A DNA stretch of 64,000 nucleotides from Tricholoma matsutake (GCA_026075535.2 AP026539.1:9238001-9302000), one strand, 5' to 3'. Positions 20,780 through 31,352 are shown, counted from the first letter of the stretch. The notes: generated by a model from the sequence alone, not told the origin. A program made the numbers and translations.

Positions 20780-21390
20780 CCCTACAAGCAGGAGCTCATA
20801 GGCATGGGGTGGGTGTGCTGGTCATTGTCATCACCTCTCATAGCAATTCCCCCTGTTGTCCCTCATTGTTGTCCCTCTCTTGTGGCCCCCTCTCATCCCC
20901 CTTGCTGTCCCCTGTTGGTCCATATGCACCCCCCTTCCTCCCTACAAGCAGTGCTTGTAGTGGAGGGGTGTGGTGCCATGGGCATCCTGGCATCTCCCCA
21001 TCTCCCCCTCCTCACTGTCATTGCTGTGCTGCTGCTGCTGGCAGCATTGTTGTCTCCTCCCCAGTCCCCATTGTCATCCCTCCTCGGCCTGTCATCAACA
21101 TTCCACCCACCATCCATCCCATGAGCAGTTGCTCATGAGGCTGGGGGGTAGTGCATCCTTCATTGTGGTTGGTCCCCACCGTCTTGTCCCTCTGCCTGCC
21201 CTGCCATAGGAAACCACACCCACAATCCACCCTATGAGCAGTTGCTTGTAGGCATGGGGGTGCCATGGTGTTTGCTGTTGTTGTCTGGGGGTTGCTGCCA
21301 CTGCTCCTGGTGCCATTGCTGGTGCTGGTAGTAGTCATCATTGTAATCATCATGAGCATCCATCCACCCCATGAGCAGTTGCTTGTGGGC
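20780..21390 (-). repeat. Cassette hairpins in element D
   Basis: Five copies of the hairpin: 20784, 20943-20959 (perfect CTACAAGCA/GCTTGTAG), 21121-21136 (perfect ATGAGCA, GT, TGCTCAT), 21233 and 21371, separated by GC-rich sequence. Confidence 0.75.
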
Positions 21391-21474
21391 ATGGGGCTGA
21401 TGCCTGGTGCTGGGTGGTCATGGGCTGTCTCCTTCATTAGCATGACATGGTGGGGTTGTAAAAAGGTCAATACC

Positions 21475-21532
21475 CTGTAAAAAAGATGTAAAACAATTAG
21501 TTAGAAAATAAAAAAAAGAGAAGAAAACTTGC
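21475..21532 (-). other. Intron-like block in element D
   Basis: 58 nt on the minus strand: GCAAGT, T-rich, branch CTAACTAATT, 3' TTTTTTACAG. Lies next to a degenerate GGGCCCAAACAACA hairpin, as in the other cassettes. GC at the donor is either a GC-AG site or a decayed GT. Confidence 0.6.
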
Positions 21533-21810
21533 TATGGGCCCAAACAACAATTCACATCATTTAGGCCACCTTGTGCATGAGGTGGCTTGTTTGTTGCCAT
21601 GGGTGGTGTTGCCAGCCCTGTGTTTGCCATCATGAGAGTCTGTGTTGATGAGGTTAGGTGGTGGGAAGAGGGAGGAGGCAGAGGGGGGGGGTCATCATCA
21701 TTGATGGTGGTGGTGTGGGGCAGAGTGATGAGCTGGCAATGATGTGGCTGTATGCTTTGTTATACACAGCCATGCAAATGGTATGTAGAGTGTTTTGATT
21801 ACCTATGTAC

Positions 21811-21897
21811 AAAGACCACTTGGTGTAATGGTTATATTACTATGTTGTATTACTATATTATAGTATCACAGGCTTGGGTTCAAATCCTTCCTGAGCC
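21811..21897 (+). other. tRNA-like unit, right end of element D
   Basis: TTGGTGTAATGGTTATATTAC (box A-like) and GGCTTGGGTTCAAATCC (box B). Points outward; internal spacing is enlarged by an ATTACTAT repeat. Confidence 0.55.
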
Positions 21898-22200
21898 ACT
21901 TTGTTTTATTAAATAATTGAGGGCTCAGACAGTCCTCAGACAGTTCAAGCATATCCTACTAGTCTGAGTTGGGTAGCTAATTGGAATTCCTATGGAATTC
22001 CCATATTCTGAGTTTTCTGACTCAGAATGGACTAGGACTGGACTTGGACTGGACTCGGACTGAATGGCAGGAGTGCAACCCAAATTCCTGATCAGCTAGT
22101 CCGAGTTTAGTCCAACTAAATTCCTAGGACTCCAACTTGGAAAACTCACAGTCCAATCAGATCAGACATGGAATAGGTGGGGGAGTGTAATGTGCTCCTT

Positions 22201-23230
22201 ATATCTGCTGCTATCCATATGCATATCCATGATTATCTTGCATCCAGTTTGCCCTTGACCATCTATGTGAATGTTGGCTAGTTTGTTGCAGCATTGCAGC
22301 CCATGTACCATCCAGGTTCCATAATTTCCAGTGGGACTCATGTATGTCTTTTTTTTGTATCTTTTTTTCTGTTCATTTGGGTCTGATTTATTCCAGTATA
22401 ATCTGTGCCCATATGCTCCTGATGCATGTGGATATGTCCCTGTCCCTCCATTATCTATCCTGATTGGAATGGATCATCAGCAGCTCCTGTTTTTACAGCC
22501 CCACTGTATGGAGCTATATCTGTTGATGTCCTGTCTGAACCCATCCATGTCCACATGACTTTCCCTGTCCTGATTCTGTTTTCTGTCCTCTTCATGATGG
22601 ATTATGGCCAGCTCCTACCTTCACAGCCCTGCTACTCCAATGCATACCTGTCAATGTGTCATTTGATTTGTTGTATGTTGATGCTGTCTCCTATGATGCC
22701 TCTACTCCAGTTTTGATTGGTGGTATCCTTCAACTCATGAGTAGGCCCATTGATTGTGTCATTCACATTTTACATGCAATCATTAGGCTTCCAGCCATAG
22801 CATTTAGGATATTACATAAAGTGACCACTTTACAAAGAAATAATTTGCTTCATGTCTTGTGTGCTAAACCATTTGATTTATTTCTGTGCATTGCTTGTAT
22901 GCCACTCCACTGCCCTCCCCTAGTTGCCCACTTTACACTGTTGTGCATTTTTTGGTGCACAATGTTCAGACATGATTTTTTCTTGTGACTTTCCTTTATT
23001 TTCATTTGTCCCAGGACATTATCATCCAGGTTAGCTAAGCTGTTATCCACTTCTAATAGCCATCAACTTTGTATGTGTGTCTTATCTTTGTTTAGGTGTG
23101 ATCTACCCAGGTCTCTGTTGCTCCCTTGGTTGCTTATTTATTTAATTTCTTTTGTGCCTATCGGTCGACCACCATTTGTATTCAGCATTCCCTGTTGCAT
23201 CACACAACCAAGTTGACACAGCACATGATC
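22201..23230. other. No gene recognised
   Basis: T-rich, with short ORFs only. Imprecise repeats around CCCATGT and CAGCTCCT. May be a decayed leader of the fragment at 23240. Confidence 0.4.
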
Positions 23231-23239
23231 TTGCCAAAC

Positions 23240-23810
23240 ATGTCAACTGAAACATCTGATGATTACAGATCTGGGTGTAGAGATGTACCTATGGGTGGAG
23301 ATAGCCAGCATACCATTCCCTTTTCAACACTAGAGCCTTACATTCTCATGGAATCTAAGATAAGTTATGATCAATCCTTTAAGTTTGTGGACCATGTTGC
23401 TATCAATTCCATTCAAGAGATTTATCCCACAAAAAATGGATACTTCCATGCTCAAATCCCTCTGGAACTAATTGGTCCACATCTGTCACTGAAGATACTG
23501 TCTAAAATTGCAAAGCTGCATCAGATTCAATTGGGCTCTCATGTTCCAATGAGTGGTGTAGTTGTGAGTCTCAGCCAATATGATTGTGTCTCTTGTGAAA
23601 TATATACCAATGGTGGATTCCAAATCTGCATGGGATAGGAAGCACAAACACCATGGTAAGCAAGGCAAGAGCAAAATTAACTCTCAGCTAAATACATCTG
23701 GTTCCAACAAAACATCTTTGCATTCTCAGGGATACAAGTTGAATCCCTTACTGAAACTGAACAAAATGAGAAAATTGACATTCAACATCAAAATGGCAAG
23801 CCTGTGTTAG
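23240..23810 (+). pseudogene. Gene fragment, possibly a Helitron- or KDZ-associated N-terminal module
   Basis: Frame from ATG 23240 to 23638 (MSTETSDDYRSGCRDVP...), containing LKILSKIAKLHQIQLGSHVP and QYDCVSCEIYT; after a probable frameshift near 23590 it continues as DSKSAWDRKHKHHGKQ. The run of IAKLH-x-GSHVP followed by a CxxC pair recalls short modules in front of large transposon proteins of Agaricomycetes, but this is memory-based. No helicase or transposase domain follows: at 23815 a G/T-rich stretch begins the LINE tail. Confidence 0.35.
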
Positions 23811-24311
23811 GGTTGTGGGGGGGGTAGACACCTTTGTTTTTTTTTTGTGTTATTTTTTGGACCTCTCAGGGCATACCCTATAATGGTCGTTACATCTTAG
23901 AGTATCTACTTAAGGCCCCTTTGCCTTGACCTCTCCCCAGTCCTTGCCCCTCAGATGGCATGCCCTGGGCAAATGTTCCCCCTGAGGTCCAGTTCATCAG
24001 GCCGTTTAGGACTGCAGAACCCTTCATCGACCTCTTCTTCGATTTGCTTGGTGCCCTTGCTGGTTGGGAGTTTATGTGGCTGTTAGTTGCCTGTCCATTT
24101 AATGGCAGGCACAAGTCGGACAGTGTGGGTGTAGGTTTTGTCTGGTTCTGATACCTCTAGTCGCATGCTTCACATTTTCCATAGTCCTCTGTGTTACAGG
24201 CAGAAATTTATTTGTTTTGTTGGTTTGGGGAAATGTGTGGTGTCAGGCATTGCTAGCTTGTGTGTTTGAATTGTAGTCGTCCCGATAAAATTTTGTGCAA
24301 GTATATGTTCC

Positions 24312-24614
24312 TCATGATATGTGGTGTTCACCTTTGGAAGAGAGCAGTTGCCCTGTTTTGTTCACATAGCTGATTAGCGCTTTTACCCCTTTTTCTGTAC
24401 TCAGTAGCGCTGGTAGGTCCCTGGAGTCCCTTCTCATTTGGTGATCTAGCTCATGCTGCTCCTTATTGTAGGCATTACATTCAAAAAGGAAGTGTATAAT
24501 GGTCTCTTTAGCTGGTGGTCCTTGCCCTTGGCATGCTGTGCAGTCGCTCAATTCTATTTTCTTGATGCGATGCAGGTAAAAGTTCAGCAGTATGTGTCCT
24601 GTGCATATCTGCAT
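24312..24614 (-). pseudogene. LINE C-terminal zinc-binding region
   Basis: DCTACQGQGPPAKETIIHFL then FECNAYNKEQHEL gives C-x2-C-x11-H-x4-C, the cysteine-histidine motif at the end of many fungal LINE polyproteins. Separated from RNase H by a frameshift and stops between 24614 and 24796. Confidence 0.75.
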
Positions 24615-24795
24615 CAGTAAACTGGCCTGTTGTCTCTTAAGACTGTATTTTAGTGTAGAAGCTGTATGAGAATTTTGGGTCTAGTCGACTTAGCTTTGGT
24701 TGATGTGGGGATGCTAGCCATATTTCTTTCCATCTGTCTTTCAGTTCATGGTGGTATCTTTGCTTTACTGCTGCTACACTTCTTGGCAGCTTTCC

Positions 24796-25434
24796 TCATA
24801 AGATGGGTGGAAGCATGTGCTGGGGGCTAGAGTTGCCTTGGGCTGCTCTCTTTGCTTCCTCATCCACTTTTTCATTGCCTTGCACCCCGCTATGCCCTGA
24901 TATCCAGGCCAGGTGAAAGCACTTTGTATTAGGGTTTACGTTGGTCGCATTGACACTATCTGCAGTTGTCAGGAGGTTCTCAATCAGATATTGGGTGGTG
25001 GTAGCTTTGCTCATCTTGATCCTTTTGATGAGGGCTTGGCTGTCTGTTAGTATGGATATCAGGAGTCGGCCTGCTATGTGCTCTGATCTGATCATCCAGA
25101 TACCTAGTAGTGCCCCTACTACCTCTGCTTCGAAGGACATGTACTCGTTTGCACTTCCTAGGTGATATCTCAGCACTTTGGATGGTGTGTGCCTTCCCCT
25201 CCTATACATTACCACTGCTGCTCCTATATGGCCATCTATACCTGATCCATCTGTGAAGACTTTGATTTCTGGCGTGCTGTCAGCTTTGTTGCAAATTGAG
25301 GTGTCTCGATCCTCAGCTATCTCTGTGGTGAAAGCTGTGTGGGTATATGTGGGAGAGCATGGATTGGGCATTATGTTCTCTATTCTATCTGGGTGTATCT
25401 CTGGAAAGTGGTCCATCAGCTTGTGTAGAGGCAT
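24796..25434 (-). pseudogene. LINE RNase H domain
   Basis: VFTDGSGIDGHIGAAV (first Asp), FEAEVVGALLGIW (Glu), ILTDSQALIKRI (second Asp), then WISGHSGVQGNEKVDEEAK (His and last Asp). All four RNase H landmarks are present. The frame is open upstream except for two TGA codons (about 25585 and 25525), both where CGA would fit. Confidence 0.88.
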
Positions 25435-25626
25435 GCAATGTTTCCTTGTGTGGATAGTGTGGTATTCGCATACTATGTGGTGTAGTGGGTGTGGCTCTGG
25501 TAGTGTGCATATTCACACTATAGATCTGTGACAGGCCTTTAGCATGATTAGCTCTAGTGGAAGGATGCCTGCATGTAGGTCTAGCATGTCAGTCGGGGTG
25601 GTACGAAGTGCCCCATTGGTGGCCAT

Positions 25627-25833
25627 TCACTGTACTTTGGTTAGTTGATGTAGGACCCTTGTTGATCCTGTCCTTTGCTTCACTCCTGGGATTATCCTTG
25701 GGGGGTTATACCATATCTCAGCCCCATATGTCATCTTTGGTATGGCCACCAACATGTAGAGCTGGTGCATTAGTTTTGGTGAGAATCCTACCTCTGTCCT
25801 TGTGAGGCATCGGCATTGCATTACCCACTTCAT
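25627..25833 (-). pseudogene. LINE reverse transcriptase C-terminal part
   Basis: LYMLVAIPKMTYGAEIWYNP and STRVLHQLTKVQ, then after a TGA ALRTTPTDMLDLHAGILPLE, the typical thumb/connection sequence of LINE RTs just before RNase H. The catalytic palm is missing because of 5' truncation. Confidence 0.8.
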
Positions 25834-25875
25834 AGTGCTGTCTATGGCCCTATCTTCATGTTTCCTCCATGTTAG

Positions 25876-25936
25876 TTTAACATCACTACTCTAAAAGGTC
25901 CAAGCAGAGTCCACTTGGACTAGGGGGGGAAGTGTA
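25876..25936. repeat. Terminal fragment resembling element C/D/E ends
   Basis: GGTCCAAGCAGAGTCCACTT, then a G run and GAAGTG followed by TAAA: a right-end copy of the TTTACACTnCCCC type TIR with a GGACT arm. Its left partner is not visible. Confidence 0.5.
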
Positions 25937-26263
25937 AAGTACTGGTAGGAGGTCATCATTTTCAGTTTAATGCTGGTGAGCTTATGGAGTATGGTCCACA
26001 GTTTGGTGGTGAAGAGTGCATCTCAATCAGAGATGAGGTGGAGCATTAGGCCATTTTCACAATACCATTCATCAAAGAGCATGACAGTGATTTGGGCAGC
26101 GGTGTACATGGAGTGTGTACTGGTGATGTGTATGTCAGCACCAAGGGGTTGGTCATGGTCAGGAATCAGGATGGTGTCCTTTCCATCTTCCTCTGGGAGT
26201 GGACTGATGAAGTCCAGAGAGACAGTGTTGAACTGGTCATTGGGGACTGGAAGGGGGGAGGTC
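25937..26263 (-). pseudogene. Ty3/gypsy integrase core fragment
   Basis: Minus strand: PVPNDQFNTVSLDFISPLPE (first catalytic Asp), TILIPDHDQPLGADIHIT, LFDEWYCENGLMLHLISD, then TGA and DALFTTKLWTILHKL. Matches the D and second D region of a gypsy integrase; the Glu region is missing. The TGA sits in the SDRD motif, where CGA is expected. Truncated on both sides, by the C/D/E-type end at 25936 and by element E at 26264. Confidence 0.8.
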
Positions 26264-26572
26264 TTTACTGTGCCCCACATATTCTGAGCCAGTCTGCATG
26301 GAATTTGGTGGACTCCGCATGGACGAGCTCGGACTCTGCACAGACTAGCTCAGACTGACACCCACTCATTTGGCTCAAATGTCCTGTATAGCAGTTGCTC
26401 AGACTCCTAGAGAGTCTGAGCTATTTTTGGATTTTTACTCGGAGTGTGTCCAAGCAACATCAATTTACTTGGACTCAGATGGACTCAGACAGATACATGT
26501 CCAAGTTGAGTCTGAGTCAAGTCCGTGGATGCATAGCAGAGGCTCAGTTGACTACAGAAAAATTATGTACTA

Positions 26573-26648
26573 AAGTAGAATTGAACCCAAAGCCTTGTTG
26601 CCAAGCATAAATAACACAGTTAACCACTACACAACAGAGCCATTGTCA
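26573..26648 (-). other. tRNA-like unit, left end of element E
   Basis: Minus strand: TGTGTAGTGGTTAACTGTG (box A) and GCTTTGGGTTCAATTC (box B). Spacing is close to a true tRNA. Outward orientation. Confidence 0.6.
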
Positions 26649-26915
26649 GTAAGTGCAAACAATTGCATTATCTAACTGTATTTAAATCACATGACTCATG
26701 TGCAAGTTCAAGATGCATCAACAATCATTGTTGATCAACATTTTTGTTCACCACCACCACCACTCTTGACACCGCTGCCTCCCACCTCCCTCTGCCACCA
26801 CCACCACCCAGTCAGCCCCCACCTCCAATGCCTCTTGCACCAACAGCAACAAACAGCAAACTAGCCAAGCCAATGCAGTGGGACCCAATGAGCTGAGCCA
26901 ACACAATGGGCCCAA

Positions 26916-26978
26916 GTCAGTTTTCTTTTTTTGCTTTTTGCTTTATCAATCAACTAATTGTATTTTATTGCTTTTTAG
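26916..26978 (+). other. Intron-like block in element E
   Basis: 63 nt: GTCAGT, T-rich, branch CAACTAATTG, CTTTTTAG, right after a truncated GGGCCCAA half-hairpin. Confidence 0.55.
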
Positions 26979-27269
26979 ATTGTACACTACTGGGGATGAC
27001 CTGCCACCACAAAAAACATGCAACCCATGCCCATGCCCACCTGATCCCCTCCTCCCCATTCAAATGGGATGTGAGGCTGAGGCTAGGAGGGTGCCAAGGG
27101 ATGCCAGGAGACCCCAGAAGGGGGATACCTGCCTAGTAAGCACCCACCAGCCTCCATGCTCACGCCACATCGCACTGACATGCCCAAACCCCCCTCCCCC
27201 CCCCCAAAAAAAAAAACAGAAATCCAAATGGGGGACAATGGCAATGAATGATGACAAGCCACCCAACCC

Positions 27270-27460
27270 CAGCCTCACGAGCAACTGCTCATGGGGTGGA
27301 ACATGGGTGGAACAATGCCCAGGTGCAGTGATAGGACACGACAATGCACCACCTGCCCCCAGCCTCACAAGCAACTGCTTGTGGGGTGGATCACAGGTGG
27401 AATGACAATGATGACAAGCCACCCACCTCCAGCCTCACAAGCAACTGCTCATGGGGTGGA
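27270..27460 (+). repeat. Cassette hairpins in element E
   Basis: Three copies about 75 bp apart: CACGAGCAACTGCTCATG (27277), perfect CACAAGCAACTGCTTGTG (27366-27383) and CACAAGCAACTGCTCATG (27433), each followed by GGGTGGA. In one plus frame the first two read SLTSNCSWGG and SLTSNCLWGG. Confidence 0.75.
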
Positions 27461-27785
27461 TAGTGGGTGGAACAATGACACAATGAGAGGGCAAGGACCA
27501 ACACCCAAAGAGAATGCACTGACACCAATGCACCAGGACGGTAGCCCCCCCCCCCTGCATTTTGCGTGGGGTAAGTTTTTTTCTTTTTCTTTTTCTTCTT
27601 TTTCTTTTAGCCATCCCCCACATTTCAGGGGGAGTTTTTTTTTAAATCTGTAGTTTGTTAACTCCCCCTCATGTGTGGCATGAGGGATGCAGTTAATAAA
27701 ATCTATTTGTTCAATTTTTGAGAGATAAATACTTGAGTTTGAGTTTGAGTGTCATAAATAAACTATGTATTACTAACAAATAATT

Positions 27786-27872
27786 CTTCTGTGGCTCAAC
27801 TGGTTGATCACATGTGTTTAGTTTGTTGTGTGATGACTTGGAGGTCTTAGGTTCAATCCTTGCTCTGCACCC
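27786..27872 (+). other. tRNA-like unit, right end of element E
   Basis: TGTGGCTCAACTGGTTGATC (box A) and GGTCTTAGGTTCAATCC (box B), followed by TTTTGTAGGCACATC and TCATAAGATATCAAATTGA. The last string also ends the unit in element C, so these two ends share more than the tRNA head. Confidence 0.65.
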
Positions 27873-28036
27873 CTTATTTTGTAGGCACATCATGACTTTC
27901 ATAAAGTCTGAAAAGCTTGGAGCTCATAAGATATCAAATTGACCCAGATTCTGCATGGACTCTGTACAGACTAGCTCGGACTCCACACAGTCCATGCGGA
28001 GTCCACTAGGACATGTGGGGCACTGTAAATTACTGC

Positions 28037-29190
28037 CATTTGGCAGAGCTTCCTCCCACGATGCTAGGAATGTCACTGGAGAGAGTCTGGACATGGAGGT
28101 GACTTCTCAAGGAGTTCTTGTGGCTTGCGATGGATATGTCTCAGAATATAGGGGCACTCATATCTCCAAAGCATCGGCACTCATGGGCATTTACACAACC
28201 CTTAATGGTGCAATCCCCAAAGGTGGAGAGGCACTTGTGAAGCCCTTCAGTAGTTATATTGTGATCATTGATAACCATGACCAGTCCATCCTTGCAGCAA
28301 GAAAGCATGGTATGAGAGAGCGATCTGGCTCCCCTCAGGAAGATGACAAGGAAAGGGAATCATGTTTGCATGATAAGAGGGCACACCTCAATGCAATGTT
28401 GGACACCCTGGCAAAACCTGAGTATGCCTAGAACACAACGAGTGACTCTTGAGTCACTTTGCCTGCCAACTTGGAGAAGACTTGAAAACTACTCAAGCTC
28501 TACACTTCTAACCTCAAGGGTGCAAAAGCTGACCTCCTTAACCAACCCGACTGTCCTGAGTTTCCTGATAGAGAGTGGAAGAACATTTTAGCAGGGCATG
28601 CAGTCAATCTCAATAGTGTATTATCGGGGTACCACTCCACCTCCAACAATGACAAACACATTGAGATCTTGGGCAATCTGGAGTTCAAAGTCCCCACAAT
28701 CACTCCAAACAAGATTGTTACCACTACTGGTAATTGGAGCATTGCTTGGAACAAAATGGCTTGCACAATGATCTTTGCTTTCCCCCACAGATCAAGAGAG
28801 CTCTCTGGCTATGCTGAGACTATCATCAATCTTTTCGGGGCAACTCACATCAACTTTCATGCATGTGTCATCGCATTTGACCACGCCATCCAGCATCGGG
28901 TGGGATCACAACATGACGTTGAACTCACTGACTTCCATGAATTTCTTGACCTACATACAAGCCACATGGACAACATTGTGGTGGCTGTTGTTCACACAGC
29001 CAATGTATGCACACAAAGCACTGCATGCAAGAAGACAGAACCATGCAATTGATGGAACCAAGGGATCTGCACACTGGATGACAGTGCCTGTCAGCGGATG
29101 CATGGGTGTAACATCTGCACAGAAAAGGGTCACAAGCATGGAAAAGGGTCACAAGGGGCCCAACTGCACATCCACTTCTTGAGATCACTG
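28037..29190 (+). pseudogene. CCCH zinc-finger protein of a tyrosine-recombinase element
   Basis: One frame (from about 28060) reads through several stops: FSSYIVIIDNHDQSILAARK, later EWKNILAGHAVNLNSVLSGY, LEFKVPTITPNKIVTTTGNW, FAFPHRSRELSGYAETIINL, DHAIQHRVGSQHDVELTDF, then a CCCH finger near 29040-29100 (C-x7-C-x6-C-x3-H, with TGA where CGA fits inside it). Proteins with this layout precede tyrosine recombinases in many Agaricomycete genomes; its biochemical role is not known to me. Stops near 28429, 28452, 28482 and 29050 show it is dead. Element E lies immediately upstream. Confidence 0.6.
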
Positions 29191-29306
29191 ATGACTGCTG
29201 CATCCAATTTTTCCTTTCTCAGTCTCTACTTTCACTACCCCCTGGGGGCAACCAAAAAATGATTGAGCTCTCAGAGGGGTCTTGACAGCCCCATCAAGAA
29301 CCATGG

Positions 29307-30240
29307 TTGATGGACCATCTCATCCATGAGCATGCCATTGCACTCTGTCTCTCCATTGACAAATCATTGAATCTCACCTATACATCTGCACTTAACTCAT
29401 ATGTCACTTTCTGCAAACTGCACCACTTCCCTGTTGAACCCACCAAAAAAACACTCAGTTTCTTTGCCATCTACATGTCGACATTTATCAAACCTGACTC
29501 TGTCAATCCATACCTCTCAGGAATCACAAACCAACTTGAACCATTTTTTCCTGATGTCAGGAGTCACCAAAACAGCAATCTTGTGAAGTGTACTGCTGGT
29601 GGCTGCCATCATCATTTTGGGTCACCCATCAAGTGCAAACAACCACTCTCAAGGTCTGACCTCCAGGTTGTAATTGAGAAGCTGAGCACATCACAACTGC
29701 ATGACAACATACTGTTCCTTACACTCCTACTCACTGGATTTCATGGCCTGCTGTGACTCAGAGAGTTAAGTTTTCCTGACAGGATTCATCACAGAATTAC
29801 AAGAAAGTGTCACTTCATCACACAGTCTCCATCCACAACAATCATTACTCTTTTTTCCTCCCAGGACACAAGGGTGACCATTTCTACAAAGGAAACACAA
29901 TTGTCATCCAGAGAACCAACTCACAGACAAATCCTCTTAGTTGCTTTACCACCTACCTCTCATCCTGTGACCAACTCCATCCTTTTCAGCCCAAACTCTG
30001 GCTGTGGGAAAATGTCCCCACTTGTGGGTGGTTCATGATCAACCTCAAGAATTTTTTTCCTTCAGACATCAGAGGCCAATCAATGCATGCAGGTGGAGCC
30101 ACATCCCTTGCAGAGGCTGGTGTGGCCCCATCTGTCATCCAAGCCATTGGTTGATAGGCCTCAAACACCTTCCAGATCTACATCTGAAAGAACCCCATTC
30201 TTCTGCAGGCCCTACTGTTTGGGCATCCTGCACATGAGCT
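29307..30240 (+). pseudogene. Tyrosine recombinase (Crypton-like / Agaricomycete integrase)
   Basis: N-terminal SAM-like region (LTYTSALNSYVTFCKLHHFP, IYMSTFIKPDSVNPYLSGI, PLSRSDLQVVIEKL), then the catalytic region: LLTGFHGLL with TGA where the first Arg is expected, FLPGHKGDHFYKGNTI, and IRGQSMHAGGATSLAEAG, where His replaces the usual Arg. At the end, two adjacent stops follow AIG, then NTFQIYI with the Tyr still present and another TGA. A frameshift lies near 29800. The stops fit CGA to TGA changes. These enzymes move DNA by cutting and rejoining through the Tyr; this copy is inactive. Confidence 0.78.
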
Positions 30241-30680
30241 CTTTATCTGTTTAGCTCTCTTTGGACCACTGACTTACTTGTCCCTGATTACAGACTTTGT
30301 TATGGACTATCTTTCTCAACAGACTTTCCCTCATGGACTACATATCATGGACTATGGACTCTTGCTTATGGAGACATTGTGTATTTCTTCGCATTCCTGA
30401 TCACTATGTTCAGCTTGTATTTTCTTATTCACCTCCTTAACTTTTCCCATCCCTTCCCCACTTTTGATAGGATTATAGGGATCACACTCGAAATACATGC
30501 CTGCAGACCCATTGGGATGGCTGGTGCTATGTGCCACCTCCTTATGGAGCCTTGCATTTCCCTATTTATCCTTGGTCATGCCTCCCACATCTCATGGTCT
30601 ATTACTCATCTTGGATGATTAGACATTCAGCATAAGTCATTATTAGCAAATTGTTAGCTACTTATCATCATTTTATGGGG
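30241..30680. other. No gene recognised; probable 3' region of the recombinase element
   Basis: Repeated ATGGACTA motifs (30302-30356). ORFs are short and featureless. Confidence 0.4.
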
Positions 30681-30684
30681 AGTT

Positions 30685-30816
30685 TCAAAGTAGCACTTAT
30701 TTGTCACTTATTTGCTACTTATTATGTCCACTTTGGATTGCTGATTTGGTGGGAAAAAATGGATAAGTGATGAATAAGTAAGAAAATAAGTGGCCAATGC
30801 CAAGTGGCTACTTTGA
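30685..30816. mobile_element. Small foldback MITE, 132 bp
   Basis: Ends TCAAAGTAGC and GGCTACTTTGA are inverted, with CACTTATTTGTCACTTATTT opposite ATAAGTGATGAATAAGT inside. TSD unclear. Confidence 0.6.
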
Positions 30817-31352
30817 GTATATCTGTACACTCCATGCCACCTCAGGCAGCACCAGTTTGCATCACATGAAACCTCTAAGGCCCATTGTTTATGATGATGG
30901 GAACAGGCCTCAGAGGGCCTGGGGGTGAAAGAAGGTCCCACCAAAATCCCATTTGGGAACAAAGGGGCTAAAAATAGATGTGCCTCAGAAGACCTCAGCG
31001 CCGTTCTACAGAAACCTGCTGTTTACCCTGCTGTGGTGTGGACTGCTCATATGACCACCTATCACCATCTCTCAATCATGGATTCCATTGATTACTGTGA
31101 GTATTGCAACTCTATGTATCAATATCATAGATGATTTTCAATGTATGCATGTGTACCCTACCATAAGTGCCACTGTGGCAGGCTCACAGTGGTACCTCTC
31201 TGAAAAGACCTCCTGCACAATGTATGCATCAGACAGGAATTATGACATGGTATCAACCTTATCTCACATGTCTTAACTAGTGAATAACACATAAGAACCC
31301 ATCATGCACACTGGCACATGGCAATGTTAGTACAACCTTCAGCTTGAATCTA

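Larger units (their letters stand above)
19535..22200. mobile_element. Element D: TIR element with outward tRNA-like units
   Basis: Inverted ends TTRCACTCCCCCACCTATTC at 19535 and 22200, then GGACT/AGTCC-rich inverted arms, tRNA-like units (19824-19905 minus, 21811-21897 plus), cassette hairpins in between and an intron-like block at 21475-21532 on the minus strand. A hAT-like MITE sits inside at 20119-20735. Same design as C and E but with its own arm sequence. TSD not resolved. Confidence 0.7.
23836..25875 (-). mobile_element. LINE (Tad-like) 3' end, 5'-truncated
   Basis: Minus-strand remains of a non-LTR retrotransposon: end of reverse transcriptase, RNase H, C-terminal zinc motif and 3' UTR. 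A T-rich run on the plus strand at 23837-23850 would be the poly(A) tail. It is truncated at about 25875, where an element-D-like end abuts (25876-25936), as expected for incomplete target-primed reverse transcription. No TSD found. Confidence 0.75.
26264..28029. mobile_element. Element E: TIR element with outward tRNA-like units
   Basis: Inverted ends TTTACWGTGCCCCACAT at 26264 and 28029, followed by GGACTC/GAGTCC arms (GCATGGACTC, AGCTCGGACTC), tRNA-like units (26573-26648 minus, 27786-27872 plus) and a plus-oriented cassette. The cassette has an intron-like block at 26916-26978 and hairpins at 27277, 27366 and 27430. Same architecture as C and D, cassette reversed. TA flanks are compatible with a 2 bp TSD only. 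Confidence 0.72.

Noticed and set aside
22331..22988. Overlapping hydrophobic plus-strand frames as membrane proteins
   Set aside because: T-rich sequence makes Leu/Phe-rich frames by chance; no start context, motif or consistent frame.
27571..27610. Second intron (GTAAGT to TTTTAG) in the element E cassette
   Set aside because: Only 40 nt, a pure pyrimidine run with no branch sequence; the other cassettes have at best a weak equivalent.
8892..27872. Six tRNA-like units as functional tRNA genes
   Set aside because: Anticodon arms are irregular, spacing is variable and they occur as paired ends of transposons; box A and B alone are not enough.
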